NCBI GenBank assembly: GCA_019054805.1
Contig: JAHQIY010000007.1
Span: forward strand, 5,709,501 to 5,773,500
Direction of reading: 5' to 3'
DNA length: 64,000 nucleotides
Source: Brachionus manjavacas
Lineage: Eukaryota > Rotifera > Eurotatoria > Ploima > Brachionidae
Shown one piece after another: positions 46,870 to 59,347 of the stretch. The number at the start of each line of letters is the position of its first letter. Position 1 is the stretch's first letter. The notes under the pieces are model-generated. The model saw only the letters and a list, made by a program, of their open reading frames with translations. It was not told the DNA's origin and ran no database searches. Position numbers and translations under genes: made by a program.

Positions 46870-47717
46870 CTTTATACAAAAGGAAATAGAAAAGAAATGA
46901 GTAAAGGCTCTGAAGAATAGAAAGCCCCGATTGTTGACGGAATCGCGGCAGAAATGTTAAAGATAAACAAAGGAGTACAATAGAACTATTGCATGACTTC
47001 TTAAACAACATATGTCGGAAAGAAATCATACCAGAGAGCTGGTCAAAAGGCCTTATGCTCAAACTCATTATGAAAATTAAAAAAATGATTTTTTACAATT
47101 AGCGAGGTATAACTCAGCTATCAATAGCAAGCAAAGCGTTCTACAGGATGATTATAGGAAGAATAAGGAACACTTTGGATGCTTTACTTAGAGAAGAACA
47201 AGCAAAATTTAGACGAAAAAGAGGATGCATTGGCCAGATGTTTGCACTTATAAACAGATATATTTTATCCGTAATTCTGGAACGGAATAGCATCTCCTTA
47301 ACTTCATTGACTTCAAGAAAGCAATTGGTAGCATACACAGAGAAACCTTATGGGTCATATTAAGATATAATGGCCACCCACGGAAAATATAGATTCGATA
47401 ACTCTCTTCAACGAAAAATTCGAGTGTAATGTGATTCTGGAAAAAGGACTACCATACTACCATAACGAGGCGTATACAATGGAGATTTATATAAAAGCTT
47501 GAATACTTAGACTATGCGGATAATCTAACAAAGAAAAATATATTCATTTGAAGATGCTAAACCAACTGGACCTGAAATCAAAAGTGCCAAACTTAAGTAA
47601 AAACAACACTGATTTACGGAAGCGAATGTCGGGGAATGTCTGGGTGTGACAGGCAATAACTGAACACTTTCCACGCTGCATGCTTGAGGAGGATTCTCGG
47701 GGTACACTGGCTATAGA
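46870..47717 (+). mobile_element. RTE-type LINE relic
   Basis: Plus strand with many frame changes: KAPIVDGIAAEMLK, then a segment like the E-IP-W motif (46990-47070), RYNSAINSKQS or, in another frame, ITQLSIASKAFYRMIIGRI, IDFKKAIGSIHRETL (47300-47350), and at the end CLRRILGVHW (47670-47710). These follow the order of RTE-clade reverse transcriptases and their C-terminal CLRRILG.HW motif. Length is far below the full protein, so large internal parts are deleted. Confidence 0.65.
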
Positions 47718-48084
47718 CATTTTCGAATGTTGAATTATGAATTATCATTTTCGATTTTAGACGATGACTCGTCAGATTCAATAAATTGAGACATTTTCAA
47801 AAAGCAAAATTATTTGGATTTAGATTTGTCCAAGATCTTCAGAATTTTTAGAAAGAGTAAAGTTTGTCAACATTTTAATTAGTTTTAATCGAAAATTAAT
47901 TACAGACTTGATAAGTATAAAATTATCAATTAATTTTGATTCTCAAAAACCAATTTTGCTCCTGTTTGGAATAAATAAAGATGCTATAAATTTATTTATT
48001 AGATAATATTCGACTTGCTTCTCTAAAAAAGAATATTAGATATAAAAAAATATATTAAATTGCTTATGTTTTTTGATCTGACTA
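47718..48084. other. AT-rich stretch between LINE relics
   Basis: Nothing recognised. Confidence 0.5.
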
Positions 48085-49130
48085 AAGATTTTTGATATTT
48101 CCAAAGCCTTTGATAGGGTTTGGCATGAAGGCTCACTTTTTAAATTGATTAAAATGAATCCACCTCATTACTTGGCTAACTGGATTAGACTCTAAGACAT
48201 TTAAGATAAATGTGAATGACCACCCGAGCGAAGAATATTAAATAATTGCAGGTATTCCTCAAGGCTCAGCAATTAGTTATCTTTTATTTAGCATTTATAT
48301 TAATGACATCTCCAAAAAAAAAAAAACAAATAATAAATACTCTCTGCTTTTCGCAGATGACCTAGTCACATTCTTCATTTACAACAAAAAGGGGAACCTA
48401 GAAAATATGATAAATAAATTTACCAATGAACCAGAACAATGGCTTATTGAGTGAAAAATGAAGATATCAGTTGAAAAGTAGTGTTCAGTAGTCTTTTCTG
48501 GGTACAAAAAAGAGAGTGATAATCTAAACTAAAAAATTTATGGAAACAGAATACTAAGCCAAAAAGAAATCAAGTTTCTTTGTATTAAATTTGATTCTAA
48601 GTTAAACTCTAATATACTGTCAGACTAAATATTATCAAGATACTGTCAAACAAAAAATGGGGCCTTAATCAAAAATACACTAGAAAATTTATATAAATCT
48701 TTAGTTTGATCAATTCTAGACTATTCTTTTACTTGCTTGAATTCATTTTCAGAAAATAATAACAAAAAAATACAAGTTATTCAAAATTCAGCAGTGCGAT
48801 CAATTTAGAAGCTGAAAAATGATATCCCCTCCAAAATTTTGCACCAAGAAGCTTAAACTACTGGCAGTCCCAAATCGACTTTTTGAGTTGAGAAAGATAT
48901 GTCAGGGCAGGATTGAGTCATTCTGTTCCATTGGTCGTCAGACTGGTGGGAGAATATAGAAAAGGTTTTGAATCACGATTTATCGAATATCCAACTTCAT
49001 TGTGTATTTGCTACCGAAAAATTTCTTCTTTTTTTCCTGGACTATCAAATATTTAAACATGTCTAACCTCTAGCTATTTCAACTAAACGTTTTCAATTTT
49101 TTTTCATTATTTAATCCTTTTTTTATCAAT
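48085..49130 (+). mobile_element. Jockey-like LINE copy F
   Basis: Plus-strand similarity to copy D starts inside the RT ([14 protein letters not shown], 48090 on) and includes the degraded VPQGS block, LLFADD near 48345, KWKMKISVEK-like and KKWG segments, and the C-terminal HSVPLVVRLV. It ends in 3' UTR (CAAATATTTAAACATG). There are numerous stops and deletions. It lies just downstream of the gamma-glutamyltransferase gene, on the other strand. Confidence 0.8.
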
Positions 49131-49373
49131 ACTTTCATTAGGAATACTTAATTTTTTAAATTATTATTTTGTTTTAACAGTTCGGGTCAATCTATCCACC
49201 CTTATTGAAAGAAAAAAAATTCAAAATCTTAGATTTTATTGAAAATTTATTAGATTGAATATAAAATTTGATATTAATTAATAAAACGTTTGACATTTTT
49301 GCGATAAATGAAAAAAATTTTAAGCCTAATTTTGATTAAATAAAAACATGTTACTAAAGTATAAAAATATAAT

Positions 49374-52300
49374 CTAAGCTCCGTCAGGAATTCCGCCTTT
49401 CCTTGGATCACTATAAGCATAAACATCTCCATTTGTATAAATTCCCTGCACCACTGAACCACCGATCTCAAAGCAGCTAGGATTGTGGCCAAGTAATCGT
49501 AGCCTCTCTAAAATATCTAAATCGAATTCGTTTTCAAATTGAAGAAACTCTGGATGAATTTGGTGATGTAGTCTTCGGTCATCAATAGCCTCTTTTAGTG
49601 TCCTGTTTAACCATAAAGCCTTAATAGCTACTTGGCTTACGGAGGTCAAAATTTTCGAACCTCCGGAGGCACCCAGAATTAGCTTTACTTTTCCGTCTCG
49701 GTCAGTGATAATGACAGGAGAGATACTTGACATGGGTCGCTTGTTTGGCTTTATATAGTTAGCAACAGATGGAAGCAGGCCGAAAAAATTTTCCTTATTC
49801 GGAGATGAAAAGTCATCCATTTGATTATTGTAAATAATTCCAGTTGTTTTTCCCGCGTAAACTGCACCAAAATATGTATTAATTGTACTTGTGAATGAGA
49901 CAGCATCGCCATCAGCAAATACACTTATATGAGCTGTGCCATGATCTTCTTTATTTGTTTTGTTCGTATAGTATTCGGAAGGAAATGTTTGATGATCATT
50001 GATTCTGGATCGTATATAATTAATATAATCATCATCTTGGACGTGCTCAAAAACCTTAATATATAAAACTCAATTTTTCAAATTATTAAACAGCCTTTTT
50101 AATTTATAGTTTTATTTATCAAGACTTAATTAATAATAGCTTTTATAATATATCTTTCTGTTTACTTAAAATATTAGTTTAAATAAATAAAAAAAAAAAA
50201 ATTTGTTTGATTTTGATTTTATTAAGCAACAAAAATTAAAAAAATATGAGAATAATTGATTTCAATTTTTTGTTTTAAAATCAATTCTTGGTAACGCAGT
50301 AAATTAAGAATTTAAGACTTTGATGCGGACCTACCCGTGGTTACTCTATTAGACCATGCTTTCAGAATTAATTTTGTACGAAATGTACTTTGGTGCATGG
50401 TTCAAAAGCGTGTTATAATTTGTGGTGCAACGAATGAGGAAATACGGCATTTCAAAGCAATACCAAAAAAAAAATTTTTATCTATACTTTTTAGTTAAAC
50501 ACCTTACTTCCTCGGTTTTTAAAGTTAACTATCGAAAATTTGTATATCTTTTCAAGACATATAACTAATGATTTTAAACATGCATTGTAATAGTCGACTC
50601 CTCTGTAGAAAGCTGTAACCTTTAGCTACAAAATTTATAAATTAGAAATTCAATAATTCTTGAACGAAAAAAAAGGAACTACTGAAAATTAATCAATTGG
50701 TAAATTTTTTTCAAGCTGATTGTTTCAGCTTTCTTTATAGGAATATGCTATTACAATGCATTTTTCAAATCATTAGTTACGAGTCTTGAAAGACATGAAG
50801 TGTTGAAATTGAACTGATTTTTTAACAATATTTTAAAATTTAAAAGAAAATATTAACCCAGTTAATTTTAATAAGGGTCTTATTTAAACGATAAAATTTA
50901 AAATATTATTTAATTTCTCATTTGAATTTTATTAAAAGGCTAAATTTCTAGTTCAAAATTTTACACATAAATTGGATTTGTTTTGAAATTTAATTTAGAA
51001 ATTAAAATAAAGAATACATTTTGTACCAATGGAACAAACCAATGTGGAGCGAGACATCGGAAACTATTTAACAAGCGACCTCAAATGAAACCACCAAGAA
51101 ATCTTTTTTTTTTTCAGATCTTCTCCCTTTCCTCAGCTCTTTGACCAAAATAAAAAAAATGTAGGTTGTATGAGGCCTCACTTCGGAACAACCTTGAGAG
51201 ATCATCTCTCTAAAATTATCTATCTATCTATCTATCTAAACCACCAAGCATTACAAGCTGCAAACAAAGCCAATATTATTTTAGGACAAATCAAGCAAGT
51301 ATTCAAGTGCTGGTCGATCAGCACTTTCAGGCAACTGAATGTGGCTCTCGTGAGACCGCTGTTGCTGCTTGGAACCCTTATACAAAAAAAGATATAAACA
51401 TACTAGAAAAGGTACAACAGCGAGCCACAAAATTGTTTATGATCTCAGACATCTTGAATACGAACAAAGACTAGCCAAGTTAGAACTTTCTACCTTAAGA
51501 GTGAGACGAGAAAGAGGCGCCCTTAGAGTTTTTTAAGATCACAAATGATTTTAGCTCGGTAGTGTGGCATTACTAGACTTTGAAAAGCAACTCACTGACA
51601 AGCGAAGGTCCAGCCGATCGCATTCAAGTTCGTCAGCACAGGATTAGCTCACCAAGACTAAACAACGAGACAAATTTCTGACAAAAAGAGGATTGAACAG
51701 TTGGAATGAGCTGCCTGCCGAATTAATCAACGCGTAATCGAAGAATTGCTTTAAAAACCAGCTGGATAATTATTTAAAAATGAAATAACGGAAAATACTT
51801 TAGCTTTTATTACGTAACTTTTATTTACTTTTGACTTTTAACTTTTTTATTGTAAAACTACAAGATAACTTTATTTTTATGGTATGTAAAAATCAGACAG
51901 CTACCAAAGCGAGGTTACTTAAAGCCTTGCTCCACAGAGCTCCTGCTGTAGCTTAAATTATTGTTATTATTATAAATTATTATTATTAAATAATTGTTTA
52001 AAGTTTTTTCAGAAATTAATTTTTTGGTTGGAATTGAGTAGCAGAGCGATAAGAGCTTTTAGACAAGTAAATGAAGATTTTCTAAAGAATCAAAAAATTA
52101 CCTAAAACTTAACGACACTCATAATTCTTCATCTTATTGCAATAACTTAAGATATTAACTTACAAATAATTAGAGAAGACAAAATTTTTGATTTTTGATA
52201 ATTAATAATTATTAAGACTTTCGTAAAAATATTGTGTATTCTGAGGTGTAAAACTCGTCGGCCATATCGGTCTTTAAACTCAAAATTTAAAAACATAATT

Positions 52301-55014
52301 TTAAAATATTGTCGAATATTCTTTTTTTTTTAAATATAAAAAACATTTTAAAAACTTTTTAAAAATTGTTTTTTAATTATTTTACGATATCTTTCAAATC
52401 AAATTAAATGTGTTTTTATGAAAATCTAATTTTTTACTTAAAAATAATGAAAATTTGTGAAAGAAAATAATAATCTTTAATTGTGAATTTTCATTAAATT
52501 GATAAATTGAATTATATTCTGATTCGATTGTTTGATAAATTTAGATTTTACTGATTTAAGAGCAGTCGGGTTTTAGAAAACCCTAACCAACTGCCTCAAC
52601 CTTTTTTTTTCATCCAAAAAAATGTTGAATCATTTAATGGGAAGTCATCGCTTTGTTTTTTAAAAGCGTTTGACAGGGTCTGGCATGACGAATAAAAATA
52701 TAAAATAAAATAAATCTATCATACTATTTAATTTACTGGATAAAGTTTTTTTATTTTTTTTAATATAATTTAGTGGTAGACCCCAAGGCACGTTCGAGAT
52801 GTTCAAGACCTTTGTTTGAACGAAAATAAAAATAAAAATTTTGAAAAAAAGATTTTTTTTTAGAGCTTTAAATATCAAATGGGGTGTAAATCTTTTAAAA
52901 TTAGGACTTTCTGACAGCATAAATTGTTCAAGTCTTTTCTTGACTATATTTTGAAATTAAGCGAAGGATTGAATTGTTCAAGTCTTTTCAATAATATATG
53001 AAATTCAAAAGTAAACCTTTATGATCTTATTATAACCCTAAAAGAAATAAATAAAATAATGAACACTTTCTTTTTTTTTCTGACGACTTTTTTACTTATT
53101 TTAATTTATAAAAAAACGTTTTTTATAAATTACGCAATCTGCAAGTATGCAAGTTTCTAAATAATTCTGTTACAGAATTATTTAGAAAATAATATCAATA
53201 AATACTTGAATTAATTAGAAAAATGGCTTTGCAAGTGGAAACAAGATTTCACCTACAGTGCTGGAAATTAACTTGTCACATCATATCATCTGATATCATT
53301 TAATATCATTTTTTTAAACTTTCCTCGTATCAGCTAATATCAGCTATTATCATTTGCTAAAAGATAATATCAGGTGAATTAAAATTTGAATTTTTAAATG
53401 TAAAAATTTTTAAAAAAATCTTTTTTCCTGATTTAAGCTGATATTAGTTGATATCAAATCATATCATATCATATCATGTGACAAGTCAATTTCCGGGACT
53501 GTTTACAATTTTAACAAAAAATAACTTTTGAACTTATTTTTTGTGATACATTCTACACAAAATGTAGTCTAAATACCATTTCGACGTAAAACTGTCAAAT
53601 TCTGGTAAAATAATTCTTTAATTAAATAAAATTAAATTTTGACAGACGAAAAAATAATTTCATTTTAGAAAAATAATTTACAGCTTCTGAAAAAGCTTAC
53701 TTTTTGAATATCAGCATTATCAGGTTCATCTCCCAATAGAGCTCTTCGAGCAAAAGCATGTTTAAAGGATTCAGTCAAACGATGGTAAAAAAGTGTTGAT
53801 TTTTCCGTATTATTTAACAAATTCGGCTCCAGATCATAGCCACGCATTATTTTTAGTATAAATCCGGCTAAGACACCACTAGACGGTAAGCCAGAAGTAT
53901 AAAAAGTATACTCATCATCAATTTTAACTTTCACTGCTTCACTAACAACTGGTCTATAGTTATTAAAGTCTTCCAGACTCACTTGACCACCGTTTTCATT
54001 AATTTCCTCGACAATTACTTTGGTCATGTCGCTCTCATAGAATGTAGAATAATCAGTCTTACTCAAAATTTCCAGAGTACTAGCTAGTTTTTCCATTTTG
54101 ATTAAATCACCAAATTTATGCATCTTACCACTTACTTTATCCAAAAACACTTCACTTAAAACTTGATCTTTTCGAATAAGTGGCTCGGCTATTTTAAGTG
54201 CATTTGCCAGAGGCTGTGACATTCGAAATCCATTTCTACATAGATCAATTGATGGCCTAAACAGTTCATGCCATGCAAGTCTACCAGCTAGTTTATGAGC
54301 TTGCCAAAAACCATATAGTTCGCCAGGAATGGCAGTGGCCAATCCACCAAATAGTGATGACTTGTTTAAAAACATGTCCTGGTCTGACCTCAAAGGAGCT
54401 TTTTCTCTAGCATTTATTGTGTATGCTTTTTTTTCATCCCTTAATAAAAAAAGCACAATTTTTTTACTATTGATCTAAAAAAAAAAAAACACTTTAAATA
54501 AATGACCATGAAGTGTCCTCCTCCAATTCCTGCGGATTGAGCATTCATTATTCCATTGCAGAGACCGGCTGCAATCGCTGCATCAACTGCTGATCCATTT
54601 CGTAGTAAAATCATTCTTGTGAATAATTTAGCTGAAGTCAATGTAATTTGGAAAATAAAAAGCTACTTTCCAACTGTTGAACAGTATTGGTTATCAGCAG
54701 CAACGCTGAATCGTTTGTAATTTTTGAGAGTGGCGTTAGTGGTGAAGTTGTATGTTTCATGAGAGCTGTTGCAGGTAGAAATAACTTAAAAAAATTAGAT
54801 AAATAACAAAATTGTTTGTTTTGCACTTACATGACTTAAGAGAGCGCTGGGCTGAAATCGGTTCTTGTTGGGAAAGTAAAATGCCAAATATAAAAGCGAA
54901 CGAGACTATAGCCATTACAAAAAATACTGTCGAAATTGTTACCAAAAAATTTTTCGATTGTAAAAGGCGCTTGTTTTTCTTTTCTTTTGAAAAGAACTCA
55001 TTATCTTCTTCCAT
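49374..55014 (-). CDS. Gamma-glutamyltransferase (glutathione hydrolase), membrane-anchored
   Basis: Proposed exons (minus): 55014-54831, 54784-54667, 54615-54493, 54439-53701, 50054-49374. All are GT-AG with matching phases and predict 614 residues, close to animal family members. The enzyme takes the gamma-glutamyl group from extracellular glutathione, giving it to water or another acceptor. Residues about 22-47 form one hydrophobic segment after a lysine-rich N-terminus: a type II membrane anchor. [14 protein letters not shown] and [12 protein letters not shown] match the large-subunit core. [10 protein letters not shown] in exon 5 carries the threonine (about residue 428) that would become the small-subunit N-terminus and nucleophile after self-cleavage. 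[16 protein letters not shown] and the end RKGGIPDGA also fit. The ATG at 55014 fits the anchor. The last intron (3.6 kb) contains LINE relics and a MITE. The paralogue is not assigned. Confidence 0.92.
50055..51169. other. Part of intron 4 of the gamma-glutamyltransferase gene
   Basis: AT-rich. Nothing recognised. Confidence 0.5.
51170..51990 (+). mobile_element. CR1-like LINE relic (ORF2 C-terminus and 3' tail)
   Basis: Plus strand: [30 protein letters not shown], then after a shift [20 protein letters not shown], and near 51690-51770 [17 protein letters not shown]. These match the end of CR1-type ORF2 proteins (KAN..LG; LEKVQ.RATK; WN.LP). A TCTA microsatellite sits at 51218-51240. The copy ends with CTGCTGTAGCTTAAATTATT and ATT units. 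Frameshifts make it dead. Confidence 0.75.
51991..52599. other. AT-rich intronic stretch
   Basis: Nothing recognised. Confidence 0.5.
52600..53250 (+). mobile_element. Jockey-like LINE copy G, heavily decayed
   Basis: At 52620-52690 the plus strand retains [11 protein letters not shown] (the RT block [12 protein letters not shown] of the better copies). At 53180-53250 it retains AATATCAATAAATACTTG and GGCTTTGCAAGTGGAAA, matching the later segment of copy D. The middle is not recognisable. Confidence 0.5.
53256..53501. mobile_element. MITE with inverted ends, 246 bases
   Basis: The left end CAGTGCTGGAAATTAACTTG and the inverted right end CAGTCCCGGAAATTGACTTG match at 16 of 20 bases, with further similarity in TCACATNATAT. 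The interior has many ATATCA units in both directions, so the whole can fold back on itself. No coding sequence is present. No clean target duplication was found, so the superfamily is unassigned. Confidence 0.6.
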
Positions 55015-55598
55015 TTTATTGCTTGCTGTCTCTATTATAAATTCTAAATTACAGGTAATGCAAAATTTCACCAACCAAGCCACTAATCTAAAAGGGAAAA
55101 ATAATCGATTCATTACATTCAAAAATAATTTTGAATTCCAAAATCACATAATATATTTTTCTACCTTGAGGTACAATAAAAGTTGAAATATGTTTGAACA
55201 TAACTAAATTAAAATTATTTTATTTAAATTTGAAAAAAAGATGAATCTAGATCTATATCTATATGGGATTATATCTACAATTTTAAACATTGTTTGTTTT
55301 ACTTTTTAATTTGTTTAAATAAGAATAGACTGGCATTAGGATATTTTTGGCCGAATTCAAAATGGTCTTGGATTTTAAAATTAAAATGACATTGATAATT
55401 TGTTCGCTTTTGAAAAAAAAAGATCCAAATAATTCAATTTTTTATTCAAAAAAAAAAGCTGAAACATAATTTTCTATTTGAGCAACTATCGCAAAATATG
55501 TGCTTTTCTTAATTGACAAATTAAAAAAAAAATAAAAATTCTTAAGGTGTTCTTATTAAAAATTGATTCAGCTGGTATTAATATTATTTTTAATAAAG
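55015..55598. other. Upstream region of the gamma-glutamyltransferase gene
   Basis: AT-rich. It includes the presumed promoter but no element can be named. Confidence 0.4.
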
Positions 55599-56725
55599 TT
55601 CAAGAAATTCCAAACTTAAGTGCCATCTGAATTTCTAATTTTTGACTTGAAATTCGTCAACTAAGTCCGTTGAAATCCTAAATTTAAATTCTTTTTTTAA
55701 GAAACTATAGCCGATCAGTTAAGAATTTCGAATTCTTTACTCTATAGATTTATTTATTTAAAAAGTATAAAAATTTTTAAAAATTTAATGTTTTTAAAAC
55801 TTTTTTATATAAAATAGATTTGTTCAGAATTTTGTCTAGTTTTTTAGAAAAAAAATTTTTTGGGTTTTAACCCTTTGAGTCCCAATGATAGACGACAATA
55901 CTCAAAAATAATCCAAACATGAACTCTACTATTTTCAAGGGCGTAGAGTGCGAATTTGAAGTCGAAAATTCAAGTTCCAAATGAATTGAAATTCAAAACC
56001 TTTTTTTTGAATAAACTGATCGCATTTTTGAATTCTACGATAAAAATTAATCAATTGTCATTCCCAAAGTTCACTTACACATCTAAATATCATAGAAATA
56101 ACATTTTTTTGAGGTAATCGTCAAAAAAATTAAACTTTAGATTATCAGAATTTCTAGATAATTTGATGCGTAGATTACGATTCTTAAAGAATCTTCTTTA
56201 GTTTATAAGCTGTTTATTGAGATTTGGAAAATAGCCTAATAGTCTTGATTTAAGGGCTCAATTCATTCAAAACTTTACTTTTTGACTTCAAATTCACCCT
56301 TGAAAATGCTAGAATTTATGTTTAGATTATTTTAGAATGGCCGTTTATCATTGGGACCCAAAGGGTTAAGTGATCCCTTGGGCTAAATAAGATTCAAGTG
56401 AAAAAAGTGCTTTTTTTGAAGTTTTTTTTCAATGAAAAATTGACGCACCCTTTTTTATTAAATACAAATATAGACCAGAGTGAAGAAAATTTTTTATATT
56501 TTAGAATATATATAATTCTATAAAAAATTTAAATTTTATCATTGGATACTTGTCCTGAAAGAACTGCAACTTATTAAAGGGTTAATTATTTTTAGACCTC
56601 TAGATAAGATTATTAATTTAGAGCCTCCAAAAAAAATTAAAAAAAATGAATACAGGGTTTCAAAGGACGACTTTCAAGTCAAAAATTAGAAATTCAGATA
56701 GCACTTAAGTTCTGAATTTCTTGAA
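55599..56725. repeat. Large imperfect palindrome with arms of about 70-80 bases
   Basis: The left arm 55599-55679 and right arm 56656-56725 are inverted copies, with a 28-base identical core beginning TTTCAAGTCAAAAATTAGAA on the right arm. The loop of about 980 bases contains the TTAA-flanked MITE at 55871-56365. Confidence 0.75.
55871..56365. mobile_element. piggyBac-type MITE, 495 bases, flanked by TTAA
   Basis: The left end CCCTTTGAGTCCCAATGATA and the inverted right end CCCTTTGGGTCCCAATGATA match at 19 of 20 bases. Similarity continues with small gaps for about 100 bases (shared ATTTTCAAGGG and GAATTTGAAGTC). TTAA lies directly outside both ends (55867-55870 and 56366-56369). TTAA target sites with CCC-starting ends are typical of piggyBac. 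There is no open frame for a transposase, so it is non-autonomous. Confidence 0.75.
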
Positions 56726-56739
56726 TATTAAGACAATTG

Positions 56740-57229
56740 TTCCAGAAATCAACAATTCGAAGGTTTTAAGAAAATTTAAAGCTTTTGTTAACAATTCTCT
56801 TTATCTCTTCCTCAAACGAGTTTACGATCTCAGCAGGATCTCTTCAAGAAAGCTGTTTATCCCCTGCTTTATTTTAACTTTTATCATGCTTCAAGTGATA
56901 CCAAATGAAACCAAGTTTGACTGTATAAACTAAATCCATCCTTTGCCAAAACTTTGCAAAGTAATCTTTACAGAGCAGTGTTATTGGTAAAATTTTCAGT
57001 GAATTTTTTGAGACCACTGATGAAAATAATAATGATAATAATGATAATGACGATAAATTCCTTTCATAAACAAAATAATTGTTTTTTCCTAGAATGAGTA
57101 TGAGAATATCTTAGATAATAAATTTTCAAAAAAACTTTTATATTTAAATTAAAAATAATTTAGATTATTTTTTTATTAAAAGAAAATAAATGCATTAAAA
57201 TTTATTCAAATCGATGAAGACAAATTAAT
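56740..57229. other. AT-rich stretch, nothing certain
   Basis: A 70-codon open frame at 56721-56933 (plus) has no recognised domain and starts inside the palindrome arm. A GAT/AAT-rich run occurs at about 57010-57055. Confidence 0.4.
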
Positions 57230-57547
57230 GATGAACTGAAGATAAAGTCACAGACTCCGACTCAGTCAATCAATTCTAGAATCGCTACGATGCCTTCATG
57301 AACGGTCACCAAGTTTTCACCACATAACAATTTTTATTTTAGTTTCCAACAATATCTTAGACCTCTTTCAGTTCCTTCTAAGTTCTTTCTTATCTTATAC
57401 TATAAATAATGTCTGTTGACTCTAATAACTTATTAGTTCTTATAAAGTATTTTTGTTATTTTGTCTTGTATGTCAACTACCTCTTAGTAGGTTGCCTCCG
57501 CAAGCTTGCTTGTCGTAGCTTTACTATTATTATTATTATTATAATCA
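57230..57547 (+). mobile_element. CR1-like LINE 3' UTR and (ATT)n tail
   Basis: The block ends GCTTGTCGTAGCTTTACTAT followed by ATT units, like the ends at 39800 and 51950. The preceding 250 bases are less AT-rich and non-coding, as expected for a LINE 3' UTR. Confidence 0.5.
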
Positions 57548-59347
57548 CTTTAAACCTTATCAACAAAAAAAATTAATTCAATCCTCTCTTATATAATATT
57601 AATCAAATTTTATTTGATTGAAAAATCTACTTGAAAAGTCTTTTGCTAGGTTTTTAAATAAATTAATATTTCAAATTTTTTATTTTAAATGATTTTTTTT
57701 ATTTTATCAAGATAATAAAATAAATGGTAACACATGGTTAAATATCAATTCTTAAAATCGATGAATCTAATTCTTAAATTATTTGCTGTTTAAATAATTG
57801 AGAGGACATGTTGAAGTTTTTGCCTCTTTAAAACTCTAAACTATGATTTATTAGGTAATCAAAATTGTAATTGAGAAAAATTGATCCTAGTGAAATTACT
57901 AAAATCTATGAACATAATAGTTTATTAAAATTGAAAAAATTTTCGATTCTTTTGACCCTTTTTGCTTATACGAGAATTTAATTTATCTTATTTATCGAAT
58001 TTAATTTTACTTTTTATCCGATTTTTTTTCTTTTTAATGTGAATTCGCTTTTAAACTTATTTAATCACTTTTTTCATGTTTTTATTTTTTTCCAATTTTA
58101 TTCTATAATCTAAATTTTTATCAATTTTTCTTCTCAAACGAAGGTCTTGCACCATTCTGACGTGCCCTGGGGTCACCCCCTAAATTGTTTTTTAAATTAA
58201 TAAATCAATACGAGACTTTAAGCGAATTTATCAAAAATTTGATAAGTCGACTTAGACTTTAAAAAAATAAAGTTTTTGACTTGGACTTACTGTGTAAAGA
58301 CGAAACTTATTATTTAGAAAGCAAAAATAAATTGAAACTAAAAATTGAGTTATTTTTAATAAAATAAATAAAAAGGATTAAAACGAATTCATTTTTAATT
58401 TATTGCAACAAATAAAATAAAAATTAAACAATTATCTTTTCTTTATTAAAATTATTTTCATTGTATTTTCTTCAAATCTCATAATATTTTTTTTTAAAAA
58501 TTTATTAGCCATTTTTTCCTCATTTATTTAGATATCTAGAAAAAAAATAAACTTCCTTGGTTCTGGTTCATTCGCTTCAGGCCTTTTCATATCATTTTCT
58601 ATTTTCTTTCTCTATATTAAACAATATTTTTGAACTATACCAAAATTTTTTTTATTAATTGTAATTGAAGCTTTACTTAAATTTTACTTCAAATCTTATA
58701 TTCAAAAAATAAGAGACTTAAAATTGATCATTAAGATTCTTGACTATTATTGAGAACCCTAGATTTAGTTCCTCAATATTTTAAAATATATAAATTTTCA
58801 ACTTATTTTTTTATTTGTACTAAGCTGAAGCTCTTATAGTTTACAAAATTAAAATAAAAAAAAATGAAAATTAATCAAAGAAATTCTTTCCAAGTTTTAA
58901 TATTTATTTTAAAAAAAATTCAATTTATAGAAAAAGTAAATGAAGCTTTCAAAATGGCAATGTTCCTTAATTTTTGGCTTAGTTCGTCAATATTAAAATG
59001 TCAACTTTTCTAAAAAATATCAAATCATTTTAGGATTCAAAAGAAGATTTTTTGTTGTTGATTTAAATCTTTAAATCTTCTTAATTTTTAAACAAAAAAA
59101 ATCAAATTTAGCATTTTTTTATTATTTAATCGTTAAATTATTATTTCACTCATAAATGGATTCAAATTTAAAAACAAACTTTGAATCGGCATAAACAAAT
59201 TTCGAAAAATTACGCAAATAAGCGTCTAGAACTAGATTTGTGACATTTAAATTGAGAAAATATGAAAAAAAAACTTTACACAAAAATATTTCATGGTATT
59301 TACAAATTTATGTAATCAGCAGCTTTATCAAATATTTTTTACAAAAT
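57548..59347. other. AT-rich stretch, nothing recognised
   Basis: A short, less AT-rich island lies at 58130-58185. At 58245-58300 there are AAGTC/GACTTGG motifs like those in the SINE-like repeats at 37715 and 44556, possibly an old fragment. No gene is seen. Confidence 0.4.

Noticed and set aside
56721-56933. 70-codon plus-strand ORF
   Set aside because: Starts in the palindrome arm, has no domain, and upstream and downstream sequence is non-coding.
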